Below, one piece after another: positions 1-9,057 of a stretch of DNA of 64,000 nt; position 1 is the stretch's first letter, and each line of letters opens with the position of its first letter. The notes under the pieces were generated by a model that was given only the letters and a program-made list of their open reading frames with translations, had not been told where the DNA came from and did not search any database. Made by a program: the position numbers and the translations under genes. The DNA comes from JAOUGY01 sp963792365 (GTDB lineage: Bacteria > Actinomycetota > Acidimicrobiia > Spongiisociales > ZC4RG35), in NCBI GenBank assembly GCA_963792365.1, contig CAWBVW010000005.1, forward strand, positions 310,001 through 374,000. Reading direction: 5' to 3'.

Positions 1-698
1 AGGCCCTCCTTCTGAAGCAACCGGTAAGTGCGCGCCAGGTCGGGATTTCGGAACACCGAACCCACTGCTGGAACATCACCGTCCACCAGGAACGTTTCGG
101 CAGTCGAGGTGATGGCGCGGAAGCGGTCCAGGTTGGCGAGGGTCTGGCCGGCGAACGTCTCATCGACCACGAAACCCTTTTGGGCGATCACCCGCCCGGG
201 CTGGAGGGCCTGAGCGATGGTGATGGTGCCATAGCGTTCGAGGGCGTCGACCCAGGTGGCGAAGGTCCCCGGGACCCCCACGGCGAGACCGCTGGTGATC
301 CGCTCCGGGAAGAACGGGATCGGCACCCCGTCTTCGAGGAACACGTGCTGGTCGAAGCGCGGGTCGGCCGGCGCCTCCTCCCGCCCGTCGATCGTGATCA
401 CCTCGCCCTCGCCGGCGAGGTACACGACCATGAACCCGCCACCTCCGATGCCAGCCGAGTAGGGCTCGGTCACGCCGAGTGCGGCGGCAGCGGCCACGGC
501 GGCATCGATGGCGTTGCCTCCGCTCCTGAGTATTGCCAGCCCGGCTTCGGTGGCCAGCGGGTCGACCGTGGCAACGGCTCCACCCGTGCCGATGGCAACC
601 GGCTCTTTCTCCGGGAGCCTGGGGGTGGCGCCGGCCGGCACCATCGCAAGGATGAGTGCGAGCACGCTCAGCACGCCGAGTGTCAAAGATCTACGCAT
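1..698 (-). CDS. ggt: Gamma-glutamyltransferase, N-terminal part (runs off the window)
   Basis: This is the first ~230 residues of a gamma-glutamyltranspeptidase, an exported enzyme that cleaves gamma-glutamyl bonds of glutathione and related peptides. The start ATG (complement of 696-698) opens a signal peptide, MRRSLTLGVLSVLALILAMV then an AGA cleavage region. The mature part shows the family signature: an AVATVDPLATEAGLAILRSG-like stretch, GGNAIDAAVAAAAALGVTEP and the glycine-rich GIGGGGFMVVYLA. The autoprocessing threonine and the small subunit lie outside the window, so activity cannot be judged. The region upstream of the start is AT-poor and shows no obvious partner gene; it appears monocistronic here. 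Confidence 0.88.
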   Translation of the reverse strand, partial: MRRSLTLGVLSVLALILAMVPAGATPRLPEKEPVAIGTGGAVATVDPLATEAGLAILRSGGNAIDAAVAAAAALGVTEPYSAGIGGGGFMVVYLAGEGEVITIDGREEAPADPRFDQHVFLEDGVPIPFFPERITSGLAVGVPGTFATWVDALERYGTITIAQALQPGRVIAQKGFVVDETFAGQTLANLDRFRAITSTAETFLVDGDVPAVGSVFRNPDLARTYRLLQKEG

Positions 699-970
699 GT
701 TCTTCCCTCCCGTCACTCATTCCCAACCTACGCGGCCGCGGCGGACGATGACGGGTCGATACCTCGACCACTTCAAGTTGACGACCACCAGCGCGGCGGC
801 GGATGGCCGGTGGACGACAGATCGGCTAGCCGCGAAGTTACTCACACTCGGGGGCGCCGAGCGTTCGTATGCTTCGTTGCGATGGAAAAGTCGGCGATCC
901 CACGAGCCCAGGGAGTCGGGCGTTCCGACGCCACGGCGACGCACGGTTGCGAAGTTGCCGGGGCGCTCTC

Positions 971-1549
971 GTGACACCGACGACGTCCCAAGTCGATCTC
1001 TACTGGATTCCGCTCGGTGCCGGGGTGGGCGGTGGTTTGGTGCGATGGAGCGGCCGGGCCTACGAGGCCGTAGGCGCTCTCCTTGCGAGGCGTCCACGCT
1101 GCGACCTGTATCACTCGGCGCTCGACGTTCGCCACAATGGAGAAGCGAGTGCCATCGAGATGGGACCAGTGTGGGCCAAACGAGGTGACCGAGGGGTCGT
1201 CTCGGAAGGTGCCGTCGGCGCCCCACTGCTCGGTCGCTCGAGGCTGTTTCGGTATGAGGTTCGCTGCTGGAACGGGGGGTCCATCCCGGATGTGGCCGAA
1301 GCAGTGGGCGGCCCTGTGCGCGTGGCCGACGATCCAGGCGTCGCTCGGAGGGTGCTCGAGCTGGTCGCCGAGTACCCGACATTCACGTGGGGGCGCGACG
1401 AGTCGTCGGTCGGTGAGATGTGGAACTCGAACTCCCTCGTGGCTTGGCTGCTGACCAAGGCCGGCATCGACCTCGATTCCGTTGTTCCGCCTATCGGCGG
1501 CCGGGCACCTGGCTGGGAGGCGGGTCGAATCGTCGCCTCACGCACGTGA
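971..1549 (+). CDS. Conserved hypothetical protein (about 192 aa)
   Basis: I do not recognise a named family. The frame begins at a GTG (VTPTTSQVDLYWIP) and reads as a well-behaved soluble globular protein with a stretch LDVRHNGEASAIEMGPVW, a stretch RYEVRCWNGGSIPDVAEA, and a C-terminal part containing FTWGRDE, WNSNSLVAWLL and PGWEAGR. The pattern of an asparagine-serine near the C terminus and a conserved GW.AG end resembles small actinobacterial proteins of unknown function. The frame is open further upstream to 869 but that extension is arginine-rich and not protein-like, so GTG at 971 is preferred. No convincing Shine-Dalgarno is visible. Confidence 0.6.
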   Translation: MTPTTSQVDLYWIPLGAGVGGGLVRWSGRAYEAVGALLARRPRCDLYHSALDVRHNGEASAIEMGPVWAKRGDRGVVSEGAVGAPLLGRSRLFRYEVRCWNGGSIPDVAEAVGGPVRVADDPGVARRVLELVAEYPTFTWGRDESSVGEMWNSNSLVAWLLTKAGIDLDSVVPPIGGRAPGWEAGRIVASRT

Positions 1550-1659
1550 TTGTGTATCGACAATGCTGCTTCCATGGTCAGGGCGTCGCCGCTCCGTGAA
1601 ACGACCTGCAGCAACGGGTCGCCAGCAGTCTCGGTGGGCACAGTCGACGGCGTCGGGAA

Positions 1660-2091
1660 GGTCTTGGCCCCACAGCGTGAGGCCGAATTGCACCCCCGCC
1701 AGCGTGACCGCAGTCCCGATGGTGGCTCTGAGGTGATGACGACCGATCCCAAGTGACCGCAGGTCGCGCCCGCGGTCCCAAACCAGATAGACGACGGGGC
1801 CTACCACGCCCAGGAGCATTCCGGCCGCGAATCACAAGGACAGACCGAGCACGTTGTCGACAGTGAAAACCGAAAAGGCGAGACGGAAGGCGCCCACGAC
1901 GCCGACGGAGAACACTCCGACGGCAGCGAGATCACGTCGATCGACTCCTCGCACCGTCTCCGGCTGGAACCCGACCGTCAAGCTCATCACGAGTGCAACC
2001 GCCACCTCGATTGCCGCCCAGATCGTCAGGTCATCGATCGAAAGGATTGCCGGCGCCCCCGCGCATTCGTGATCGTTGACCTCCTCGAGCA
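1660..2091 (-). pseudogene. Decayed CPBP-type membrane protease, N-terminal half
   Basis: Two hydrophobic stretches on the minus strand belong together: one reads DDLTIWAAIEVAVALVMSL and FSVFTVDNVLGLSL, the next FAAGMLLGVVGPVVYLVW followed by RDLRSLGIGRHHLRATI and GVQFGLTLWG. They are in the same frame, separated by one in-frame TGA at 1832-1834. The order of a hydrophobic segment, a W.RGRDLRSLGI linker and another membrane segment is typical of the N-terminal half of CPBP family intramembrane metalloproteases. The EExxxR and histidine motifs are absent, since the frame degrades after about 1670. A truncated, nonsense-mutated remnant is the best reading; the family assignment is moderate. Confidence 0.45.
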
Positions 2092-2154
2092 TCGACTGGA
2101 TAGTTGAGTGGTGAGGTCGGGCACAGCTTCGCCCACGTGCCCTCGCGGACGCAG

Positions 2155-2694
2155 TCAGGCGCTCGATTGTGCGAGGAAGCTGTCGTTCAGATCTTTGAAG
2201 GTATGCCCGTGCTCGTTGGCGAGGGCCTCCTTCTTCGGCGCTAGGAGAGACGGCGAAACGACCTTCTCTTGAGCCCGGGCCATGACCGTGCCGTTCTCGC
2301 CTCTGAAGACCGTGAAGCGGAAGCGAGCCTTCACCACCCCGCCGAGGGCCAACCCCACAGCGTCGAAAATCATATCTCCGTCTGGGTCCGATTTCCGTCC
2401 GGCGGACGATTCGAGGACTCGACAGCGGATCTTCATGAAACGACCGACTCTCACGACATATTCGTCGCCTGCCCGGAGCGGCTCCGTGGCCGGTGGGACG
2501 AGTGTGGTGAAGACGTCGGCGCTCCGCATCTCGCTCGCAGATCTCCACTCGGGCCATCGGGTCTGAGTCGCCAGCCTCACCCAGCCCGCCTCGACGCTCG
2601 GGCAATTGGGAAGGGGTTGGGTGACCGTCGTCGTCCAATCCATGTCGGCCGGCGACCCTGTGATCGTGTCAAGCAGATCACGGCTGCGTTTCAT
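2155..2694 (-). CDS. SRPBCC-like ligand-binding protein (179 aa)
   Basis: The start ATG has a strong Shine-Dalgarno (aggaggtagaa) directly upstream, giving MKRSRDLLDT. The protein has the layout of a START/polyketide-cyclase-like (SRPBCC) domain: a WVRLATQTRWPEWRSASEM segment matching the vs..vW.~~~w helix-grip start, a middle RAGDEYVVRVGRFMKIRCRVLES strand pair, and a VVKARFRFTVFRG strand near the end, followed by a long C-terminal helix. Such domains bind hydrophobic ligands; the ligand cannot be inferred. It stands alone on the minus strand. Two other SRPBCC genes occur in the window (17.5 and 32.2 kb) but they resemble each other more than this one. Confidence 0.62.
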   Translation of the reverse strand: MKRSRDLLDTITGSPADMDWTTTVTQPLPNCPSVEAGWVRLATQTRWPEWRSASEMRSADVFTTLVPPATEPLRAGDEYVVRVGRFMKIRCRVLESSAGRKSDPDGDMIFDAVGLALGGVVKARFRFTVFRGENGTVMARAQEKVVSPSLLAPKKEALANEHGHTFKDLNDSFLAQSSA

Positions 2695-2958
2695 TTCTAC
2701 CTCCTCCTGGTCAGGTTGAACCACCCCATACTGCGGCCGCCCGATGGTCGTCAACTGTGAACAGGGCTCCGTCTCCGGGTCGGGCGGCAGCACCGCTGAC
2801 GTTGCCTTTGCGGGCGCCGCTGACGGGACTGATCGCATATGTAGTCGTGAGCATGGCCGGCGGGGCGTGCATGCCGTTCCGGGGCGACGACGTCCTACAA
2901 TCCCGCATCCAGGACGGGACTGACAGGAGGTCCGTAGCGCTCAACTCGATACTCCCGA

Positions 2959-3933
2959 TCATGCGACTCCGTTCAGTATCTCGTCCACCAAGATCTGCAC
3001 GGTCCGGTTCGGTTCTTCGAACATCGGCGAGTGGGCAGACTGCTCGAAGGAGTGAAACCGGGTCCGGGGGGCCCGGAGCAGCTCTGCGTATTCACGCGCG
3101 AGCGGGTACGCACAGGTGTAGTCGTAGCGGCCATGCAGGAACCAGACGGGAATCTCGAGGTTCGGCACGATCTCTCGCATGTCGGTGGTGAGCATCGCGT
3201 TCCACAGCCCGAACTCGGGTCTGCTGGAGAAGCGCTTCCCCCGCCAGAGGCCGACCTTTTCCCGCGCCGTGTAGCCCCGGAATCCCCATGACGGCAGGAA
3301 GATGCCCGTGACGACCGATCGCATCTCGTGCATCGTCCCGATGCCGGCGGCATGCATGTACGCGTCTCGGAGGGCGAAGTAGTCAGCCGGGAGTGGCGCG
3401 GCGTCGCTGGGCGGAGCCGCTTCGAGCTTGCGAAGCATCCGACGATTGCCGACGGTTTCGAAGTGCCGCAGAGCGTACCGGTACGCCAACTGCTCGGACT
3501 CGATCTGGTCGACGACCTGGCCCACGCCGATGTAGGTCGCGAACAGCTCTGGGTGACGAGCGACCGCCTGGATCCCAAGGAAACTGCCCCACGAATGCCC
3601 AAGGAGATGGACAGGCCGATGATCGAAACGTTCCTGGAGGTAGCGGGTCACTTCCACCAGGTCGGAGATCAGCTGCTCGACCGTCATCGTCTCAGGCGGG
3701 ATGTCGGGGGCGTATGACAGGCCGGCGCCGCGCTGGTCCCACCAGACGACCGTGAAGTCCCGGTCGAGACCGGTCGGGTACCGCTGGTTCAGCCAGTGTT
3801 CGGGCATGCCCGGGCCGCCGTGCACGAAGAGCAGCACGGGTCGAGCCGGATCAAGGCACTCGATGAACATGCCCTGGTCGAGACCATTGATCTCGACCCT
3901 CAACTTCTCCGAGGCGCCCCTGGTGGTCAACAT
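2959..3933 (-). CDS. Alpha/beta hydrolase, proline iminopeptidase-like
   Basis: A 324-residue cytoplasmic hydrolase. It shows the oxyanion motif HGGPG (about residue 38), the WWDQRGAGLS segment characteristic of proline iminopeptidases, the nucleophile elbow GHSWGS (Ser about 114), a late acidic residue in LHGRYDYTC and the catalytic histidine in QSAHSP. A cap domain fills residues ~140-250. The family removes N-terminal proline from peptides, but many members act on other small amides or esters, so substrate is uncertain. A related hydrolase with the same WDQRGAG and SWGS motifs, carrying an extra membrane domain, lies at 10.0-11.6 kb. Confidence 0.85.
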   Translation of the reverse strand: MLTTRGASEKLRVEINGLDQGMFIECLDPARPVLLFVHGGPGMPEHWLNQRYPTGLDRDFTVVWWDQRGAGLSYAPDIPPETMTVEQLISDLVEVTRYLQERFDHRPVHLLGHSWGSFLGIQAVARHPELFATYIGVGQVVDQIESEQLAYRYALRHFETVGNRRMLRKLEAAPPSDAAPLPADYFALRDAYMHAAGIGTMHEMRSVVTGIFLPSWGFRGYTAREKVGLWRGKRFSSRPEFGLWNAMLTTDMREIVPNLEIPVWFLHGRYDYTCAYPLAREYAELLRAPRTRFHSFEQSAHSPMFEEPNRTVQILVDEILNGVA

Positions 3934-4044
3934 CCCATCCAGAAGCCTTTCCGGTGGCTCACGCCGAGGAGCGCCACGCAGAACGCGTATCCGACGATCC
4001 GATCTGATGGTCGCCGCCTGATCGCAGACACGCTCAGCAAAGCC

Positions 4045-4923
4045 TCACCGTCCCGGGCGGCGGAAGAGCCCGCCGTAGAGCCGCCATGCAATCCCCAACG
4101 CGATCAGGGCAAATGAGGTGAATGCCACTGTGTTGGCCGTGCTGGCTGCCGGATCTGCCTCGATCTGCATCACGATTGCCATCCCTGCGACTGAGCTTCC
4201 CAAGAGTGCAGTCCACCCGGCTGCGGCGTAGCGCGCCTTGGCGGCCCAGTGCCGCCCAGAGAGGATCCCGATGGCGGTCGCCAGGAGTGCAGGCACCACG
4301 ATTCCCAGATCCATGAACTTCACCAGCCAGAAGACCACGGGATCAGCCAGGTACTCACTGCTCGCCGGCGCATCCGACCATGCGTCGACCAGCCCGGGCA
4401 CGTGAAGCCCAAGGGTGAGAAACACGGCCACCACGATCAGGAACCACGCAAGCCCACGGTCCAGCCGTCGGGACGGTGCCGGGAGATCAGCTTTGAGCAT
4501 CGTCCAGGAGCGGATCGCGATGACTCCCGCCAGCACGAACAAACCGAGATACAAGACGAAGAATCGCTCGCTGTTGCCCGGGTACTGGGCGAGATCACCG
4601 CTCACGGCCAGCTGGCTGTACATGTAGAGGGCGTAGAACGCCGGTCCGATCGCCAGCACCGGCCCGGCGCGATGCCCCCGCCACAGCAGGAACGCCGCAA
4701 CCAGCGACACCGGCGAAACCAGGAACAGCCCGGCGAAGTCTCCGCCGGCGATCTGGTTCATTGCGTTGTCGGAAGCGTGGTACTCGATGGTCCCGGTCAC
4801 CAGGGGGCCGAGCAACGACACTGCGGCGGCGCCGACGCCCAGCATCGAGGTCGCCAGCGGCATCCACCTTTCCTGAGTGTTCTGGATGGTCGGTGGCGCG
4901 GTGTCCACACCAGTGGCGGTCAT
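4045..4923 (-). CDS. Multi-pass membrane protein, last gene of sensor-protease operon
   Basis: A 292-residue integral membrane protein with roughly seven or eight hydrophobic helices and no recognised catalytic motif. The start ATG overlaps the stop of the upstream CPBP gene (ATGA at 4920-4923) and has gagaggagag just before it, so translation is coupled. The N terminus is short and soluble (MTATGVDTAPPTIQNT), followed by a run of helices including LFLVSPVSLVAAFLLW, FFVLYLGLFVLAGVIAI and WFLIVVAVFLTLGLHVPGL. The same type of protein often sits beside permease-like or CPBP genes in Actinobacteria. Its position suggests a role in envelope function together with the four upstream genes; that is inference from context. 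Confidence 0.8.
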   Translation of the reverse strand: MTATGVDTAPPTIQNTQERWMPLATSMLGVGAAAVSLLGPLVTGTIEYHASDNAMNQIAGGDFAGLFLVSPVSLVAAFLLWRGHRAGPVLAIGPAFYALYMYSQLAVSGDLAQYPGNSERFFVLYLGLFVLAGVIAIRSWTMLKADLPAPSRRLDRGLAWFLIVVAVFLTLGLHVPGLVDAWSDAPASSEYLADPVVFWLVKFMDLGIVVPALLATAIGILSGRHWAAKARYAAAGWTALLGSSVAGMAIVMQIEADPAASTANTVAFTSFALIALGIAWRLYGGLFRRPGR

Positions 4924-5870
4924 GTTGACTCTCCTCTCTCGGCGGTCGGGACGCTCGCGGTGAGGACGCGTCCTGGCTGTGGCGTGCCGTCGGGTTCCGG
5001 GGCGAACAGGTCGGTCGGAGCTCCACCTCGCGAGAACAGCCTCCTGCGGTTGAGTGCCACCACGGCGACAGCGATCGCGACGAAGAGGAACGAATCGATT
5101 GGCTGAGCGTCGGGCCAGATCGGCCCGTTCAGCTGGAAGTGATAGAGGATCGGGATGAGGATGCTGCCACGGGCGGCGTCGAACATCGGCGTCAGCGTCA
5201 GCTCGATCGCTACGAGCCCGATGAAGAAGGCCGCGAACGACCATTCGCTCTGCGGCGTCCCTTCGAGCAGGAATGCGGGGAGATGCCACGTCGCCCAGAG
5301 CGTGCTCAGCAACAGGCCGGCCCAGATCGGCGCCATCCGGCGCTGCAGCAGAGGCAGCGCCACGCCTCGCCATCCGAACTCCTCCATCGGACCCAGGATG
5401 AGCGTCAACCCGAGGGCGGGAATCACGGAGTACCACGGCGAGAAGGGGAATGGGTCGAAGCTCTCGCCCTTCAACCAGGCTCCGAGGTAGAACACGGCGG
5501 GCATCCCCAGCACGAGGTACGCCCACCACACGAGCGGCATCCGCCACATCAGTATGCGCCTGAAGTATCGGCTCAGACCATGCCTCCCGTGATGTCGCCA
5601 CACCAGCCCGATGCCGCTGATCGCAGGCGAGTAGACCACGAGCATGAAGAGCGGATTCGTCATCCCGATGGGGCCGAACACCGCCTCGACCTGCTCCTGG
5701 AAGAAGGCTGCCATAGCTCCGAGCCCCCACGACATTCCGAACGCAATCGAGAAGAAGGTCACGAGAGAGATCGGCTTGGTCGCCCGGGCGGGCTCTCCCG
5801 GCCGGATCGTTCGAGCTTCATCGATGCCCAGATCGTGGGTGGCGGGGTTGCCCGAGCCCACAGTGGTCAT
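4920..5870 (-). CDS. CPBP family intramembrane glutamic endopeptidase
   Basis: A 316-residue membrane protein of the CPBP (CAAX protease and bacteriocin-processing, Abi) family. The hallmark GPMEEFGWRG carries the tandem glutamates (about residues 163-164) and the arginine four residues later; a following helix holds the TLWATWHLPAF histidine (about 196) and a later HFQLN the second histidine, so all family metal or catalytic residues are present. Members cleave prenylated or membrane-embedded substrates, or act as scaffolds in immunity to peptide toxins. The start has a good Shine-Dalgarno (aggaggatgac) and begins four bases after the upstream lipoprotein gene ends; it overlaps the next gene by four bases. 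Confidence 0.88.
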   Translation of the reverse strand: MTTVGSGNPATHDLGIDEARTIRPGEPARATKPISLVTFFSIAFGMSWGLGAMAAFFQEQVEAVFGPIGMTNPLFMLVVYSPAISGIGLVWRHHGRHGLSRYFRRILMWRMPLVWWAYLVLGMPAVFYLGAWLKGESFDPFPFSPWYSVIPALGLTLILGPMEEFGWRGVALPLLQRRMAPIWAGLLLSTLWATWHLPAFLLEGTPQSEWSFAAFFIGLVAIELTLTPMFDAARGSILIPILYHFQLNGPIWPDAQPIDSFLFVAIAVAVVALNRRRLFSRGGAPTDLFAPEPDGTPQPGRVLTASVPTAERGEST

Positions 5871-5871
5871 G

Positions 5872-7083
5872 TCATCCTCCTGACGGGTGGGTCGTAGCCG
5901 GCACGTCTTCTGACCAACAGAGCAGCCGCTCTGCGAGCTCGACGAGTCCGGTTTGGTCGTCCGTGCTGTTGAACGCGGCGGCGAGGGAGCGATCGCGTCG
6001 ATCGGCCTCGACAAGCGCCATCGACACCGTGCCATTGACACGGCCTTCGTGTCCGTAGAACAGACCGCACGACAGCTCATAACGAGCGAGTCCGAGTCCA
6101 TACGTCCCGCCCGATTGCCATGTCGGGGTCTGCATTTCGATTCGGAGCTCCCTTGGCAGCAGCGAGCCGTGGACGAGCTCGGTCATGATCGTGAGAAGCT
6201 CATCGGCGGTGGAGATGATTCCTCCGCTGGCACCGTTGCCGAAGGCCAGGAGGTCGCCGGTGACGTCGACGGCTTCGCCAGTCCGGACGTCGGTTGCGTA
6301 ACCGTGGAAGTCGGGCGGCGTGCGGTCGGAAGGCGCAAGCGAGGTGTGAGTGAGAGCGAGCGGCGCACCGATGCGTGAGCGGAGCAGGTCGTCGATCGGC
6401 CTGCCGGTCACATCGCTCAACAAGACACCGACGATCTGATAGTTGGCGTTGCTGTAGTGGTACCCGGAACCGGGCGGGAAATACCGGTCGTGGGTCTCCG
6501 CCAGCCCGATGGCCAGCCGATCGGAGGCGACGACCTGCCGCCCGCTGGTCGCGCCCGCGATCAGCGTTTGACCTTCCTCGATCAGCACGGCATCGGTGAG
6601 CTTTGCGAGATCGGCCATAGCGTCGCCCTCGTTTCCGATGTCGAAAATGCCGCTTGTGTGGTTGAGCAGGTTTCGGAGGCTCACGGGCGGAGAAGTCCTG
6701 AGCGGCGGACCGACGACGTCGGTGATGTTCCGGTCGAGGGCGAGCGTGCCTTCGTGGACCTGGTCGAGGGCGAGAGCGGCGACGATCGGCTTTGTGATAC
6801 TGCCGATCCGAAAGCGCATGTCGGTTGAGACCCGCGTGTCCACATCGTCGGCCGTGCCGGAGGAGATCCGCCACGTCTCGCCGTCGCTGTGGATGACGGC
6901 GAGCGCTCCGGGTGCGCCACGCTCGCGGCGAACGACATCGAGGGTGTCCTGCATCATTTGCGCTGGACCCGGAACGGAGCCGGCTCGCGACGGCAGCGGG
7001 GCGTCGACAGCGCCCTGAGGTCGACAGGCTGCGAGGACCAGCGCCGTGATCACGCCGACAGCGCAAAGAGCCGTCCGTGTCAC
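5872..7083 (-). CDS. Serine hydrolase lipoprotein, beta-lactamase / DD-carboxypeptidase type
   Basis: A 403-residue exported protein. The lipobox LVLAAC places the lipid-modified cysteine near residue 20, so it is anchored outside the membrane. The penicillin-recognising signatures are present: SITK (Ser95-x-x-Lys98), YSN (Tyr210) and a late HEG (of the KTG/HxG class) in FYGHEGRVNG. These give it the fold of class C beta-lactamases, DD-carboxypeptidases and esterases. The start overlaps the end of the upstream kinase gene by four bases (7080-7083). Together with the kinase pair it suggests a sensor circuit tied to peptidoglycan or envelope stress; the true substrate is unknown. Confidence 0.88.
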   Translation of the reverse strand: MTRTALCAVGVITALVLAACRPQGAVDAPLPSRAGSVPGPAQMMQDTLDVVRRERGAPGALAVIHSDGETWRISSGTADDVDTRVSTDMRFRIGSITKPIVAALALDQVHEGTLALDRNITDVVGPPLRTSPPVSLRNLLNHTSGIFDIGNEGDAMADLAKLTDAVLIEEGQTLIAGATSGRQVVASDRLAIGLAETHDRYFPPGSGYHYSNANYQIVGVLLSDVTGRPIDDLLRSRIGAPLALTHTSLAPSDRTPPDFHGYATDVRTGEAVDVTGDLLAFGNGASGGIISTADELLTIMTELVHGSLLPRELRIEMQTPTWQSGGTYGLGLARYELSCGLFYGHEGRVNGTVSMALVEADRRDRSLAAAFNSTDDQTGLVELAERLLCWSEDVPATTHPSGG

Positions 7084-8996
7084 CGTTGGCCGCCATCCGT
7101 CGGGCTCGCCAGTGCTGCCTCCACTCGCTCCAGCAGGTCCTGATGATTGAACGGCTTAGGGACGAGCTGTTCTGGATCGATCATCTGCGCGCCGTGCCGC
7201 GCTGGTGCGTAGCCCGACATGAACAGGACCCGTAGCGCCGGGAACCTCACACCGAGCTCCTCTGCGAGCGCAGGTCCCGACATGCCGGGCATGACGACAT
7301 CGGTCAGGAGCAGGTCGGGCGAAACACCCCCGTCTACGAGCTCGATCGCCGGGATGGGGCCGAGCGACGCTGCCACCTCGTATCCGGCATCCCGCAGCAG
7401 GTCGGCGGTCAGCTCGAGGATGGCCGGGTCGTCTTCCACGACCAGTATCGACCGGTGTTTCCGCTGCCGGGACTCGGTCGGCGTGTCTTGGGCAGGCTTC
7501 ACCGAGTCGGCCGGCATGGTGACGGGGAGGGTGATGGAGAACTCCGAGCCGGCACCCGGGGTGGATGTGACGTCGATCGTGCCGCCGGCGTCGAGTACCG
7601 AGTCGTAGACGGATGCCAGCCCGATTCCGGTCCCAAGGCCTTCCTTCTTCGTGGTGAAGAATGGTTCGAAGATCCTCTCGCGGGTCTCGGCATCCATTCC
7701 GACTCCGGTGTCCTCCACCGACAACGCCAACCACCGCCCGTCGGGCAGGTCGACGTCGCGTGTCCTGATGGAGAGGTGGCCGCCCAGTGGCATTGCGTCG
7801 CGGGCGTTCGAGACGAGATTGAGGACCACGGCAGACAGCCGAGCTTCGTCGAACCTCACGAATGGTATGGACGCGCCCAAGTCGAGCCGCAGGGTGATAT
7901 CTGCGCCGACCAGTTGTCGGAGCGAATCTGCCGCCGACGAGAGCTGTTCGTGCACATCGATCACATCGGACGACGCGGCGCTCGGTCGTCCGAGTTGCAT
8001 GAGTGCAGAAACCATGTCGGCACCGCGGGTGACCGCCCGCTCGATCGAAAGCAGCCGGGCCTGATTTTGCTCGGTCAGTCCCGGATCCCGCATGACGAAC
8101 TCGACCTGGCCCTGGATCACCGCCAGGAGGTTGTTGAAGTCGTGTGCGACCCCTCCGGCCAGCTGTCCGAGCGACTCCATTTGAGCAGCATGCACCAATC
8201 GCTCGTCGAGACGCTTGTACGAGTCGATGTCGAGGACGGCGCCCACGACCCTCGTGTTGCCGCCCGGATCGTCGACCAAGGTGCCGTGCATCCTGACCCA
8301 TCGTGTGCGGCCGTGATCGGTCCGCAGGCGAAGCTCGACATCGAATGCCGACGTGTTGACGGCGTTCTTGAGGGACGATTCGAATCGTGTGCGATCCTCG
8401 TCCAGGATCCGATCGAGGTAGCGGTGCCAGTCGTCTACTCCGTCGTCGTCGCCGAGCCGGAAGAGGCGGCGGGTGCGGCCATCGGCGGCGATGAGGTCGC
8501 TGGCGGAGTTCCACTCCCAGATCCCGAGACCGGCCGTGGTCACCGCGACACCAAGGCGTTGCTCACGTTCCCGTAGAGCACGCTCGGCCCGGACGACCTC
8601 GGTGACGTCCCGCATGATCCACAGTTCTTCGTCGGCGCCGAGGTAGGCACTGAACTCGACAAGTCGGGTGGCCCCGTCCCGCCGCGTGACGGCGAGGATC
8701 TCGGGTCGTGGGAAGCCGGCGGTGCGGGCGGCGATGTAGATGGCCCGTGCCTCGGGGTCGCGCTCTCCGTACACGGCACGACCCCATGCATCGACCGTTC
8801 CCAACTCTGCATTCTCGTATCCGACAATGTCCTCGGCGTGACGATTGAGCCACAGCGACGAGCCAGACACGTGGGCCGCGCCGCCGGGGAATCGGCCAGC
8901 GAGTATCCGGAGCGGCGAGCTGGCAGGATCGTCCACTCCGGGCCCTTGCGACCATCCATCAGTTGGTTCGTTTGGTGGTGTGTCGGTGTGCCGCAT
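7080..8996 (-). CDS. Soluble PAS-PAS hybrid histidine kinase with C-terminal receiver
   Basis: A 638-residue kinase without membrane segments. Two PAS-like regions (about 45-135 and 140-255) precede a HisKA domain with the phospho-acceptor in GGVAHDFNNLLA (His285), of the HWE/NtrB-like AHDFNN class. An HATPase domain follows with NLVSNARDA (N box), VEDTGVGM (G1) and GLGTGIGLASV (G2). A CheY-like receiver occupies residues ~515-632 with LLLTDVVMPG holding the phospho-aspartate and a late KPF lysine. The internal receiver suggests an intramolecular relay. It lies 61 bases downstream of an OmpR-type regulator gene and overlaps the lipoprotein gene, so the three are co-transcribed. Confidence 0.92.
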   Translation of the reverse strand: MRHTDTPPNEPTDGWSQGPGVDDPASSPLRILAGRFPGGAAHVSGSSLWLNRHAEDIVGYENAELGTVDAWGRAVYGERDPEARAIYIAARTAGFPRPEILAVTRRDGATRLVEFSAYLGADEELWIMRDVTEVVRAERALREREQRLGVAVTTAGLGIWEWNSASDLIAADGRTRRLFRLGDDDGVDDWHRYLDRILDEDRTRFESSLKNAVNTSAFDVELRLRTDHGRTRWVRMHGTLVDDPGGNTRVVGAVLDIDSYKRLDERLVHAAQMESLGQLAGGVAHDFNNLLAVIQGQVEFVMRDPGLTEQNQARLLSIERAVTRGADMVSALMQLGRPSAASSDVIDVHEQLSSAADSLRQLVGADITLRLDLGASIPFVRFDEARLSAVVLNLVSNARDAMPLGGHLSIRTRDVDLPDGRWLALSVEDTGVGMDAETRERIFEPFFTTKKEGLGTGIGLASVYDSVLDAGGTIDVTSTPGAGSEFSITLPVTMPADSVKPAQDTPTESRQRKHRSILVVEDDPAILELTADLLRDAGYEVAASLGPIPAIELVDGGVSPDLLLTDVVMPGMSGPALAEELGVRFPALRVLFMSGYAPARHGAQMIDPEQLVPKPFNHQDLLERVEAALASPTDGGQR

Positions 8997-9057
8997 ACGT
9001 CGATCCCACGTTCACTCCGTGGTGTCAACCGCCGCTGACTCCCAGATCAACGGTCGT

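Noticed and set aside
4249..5106. 285-residue plus-strand open frame
   Set aside because: Antisense to the membrane protein and CPBP genes; composition of a shadow.
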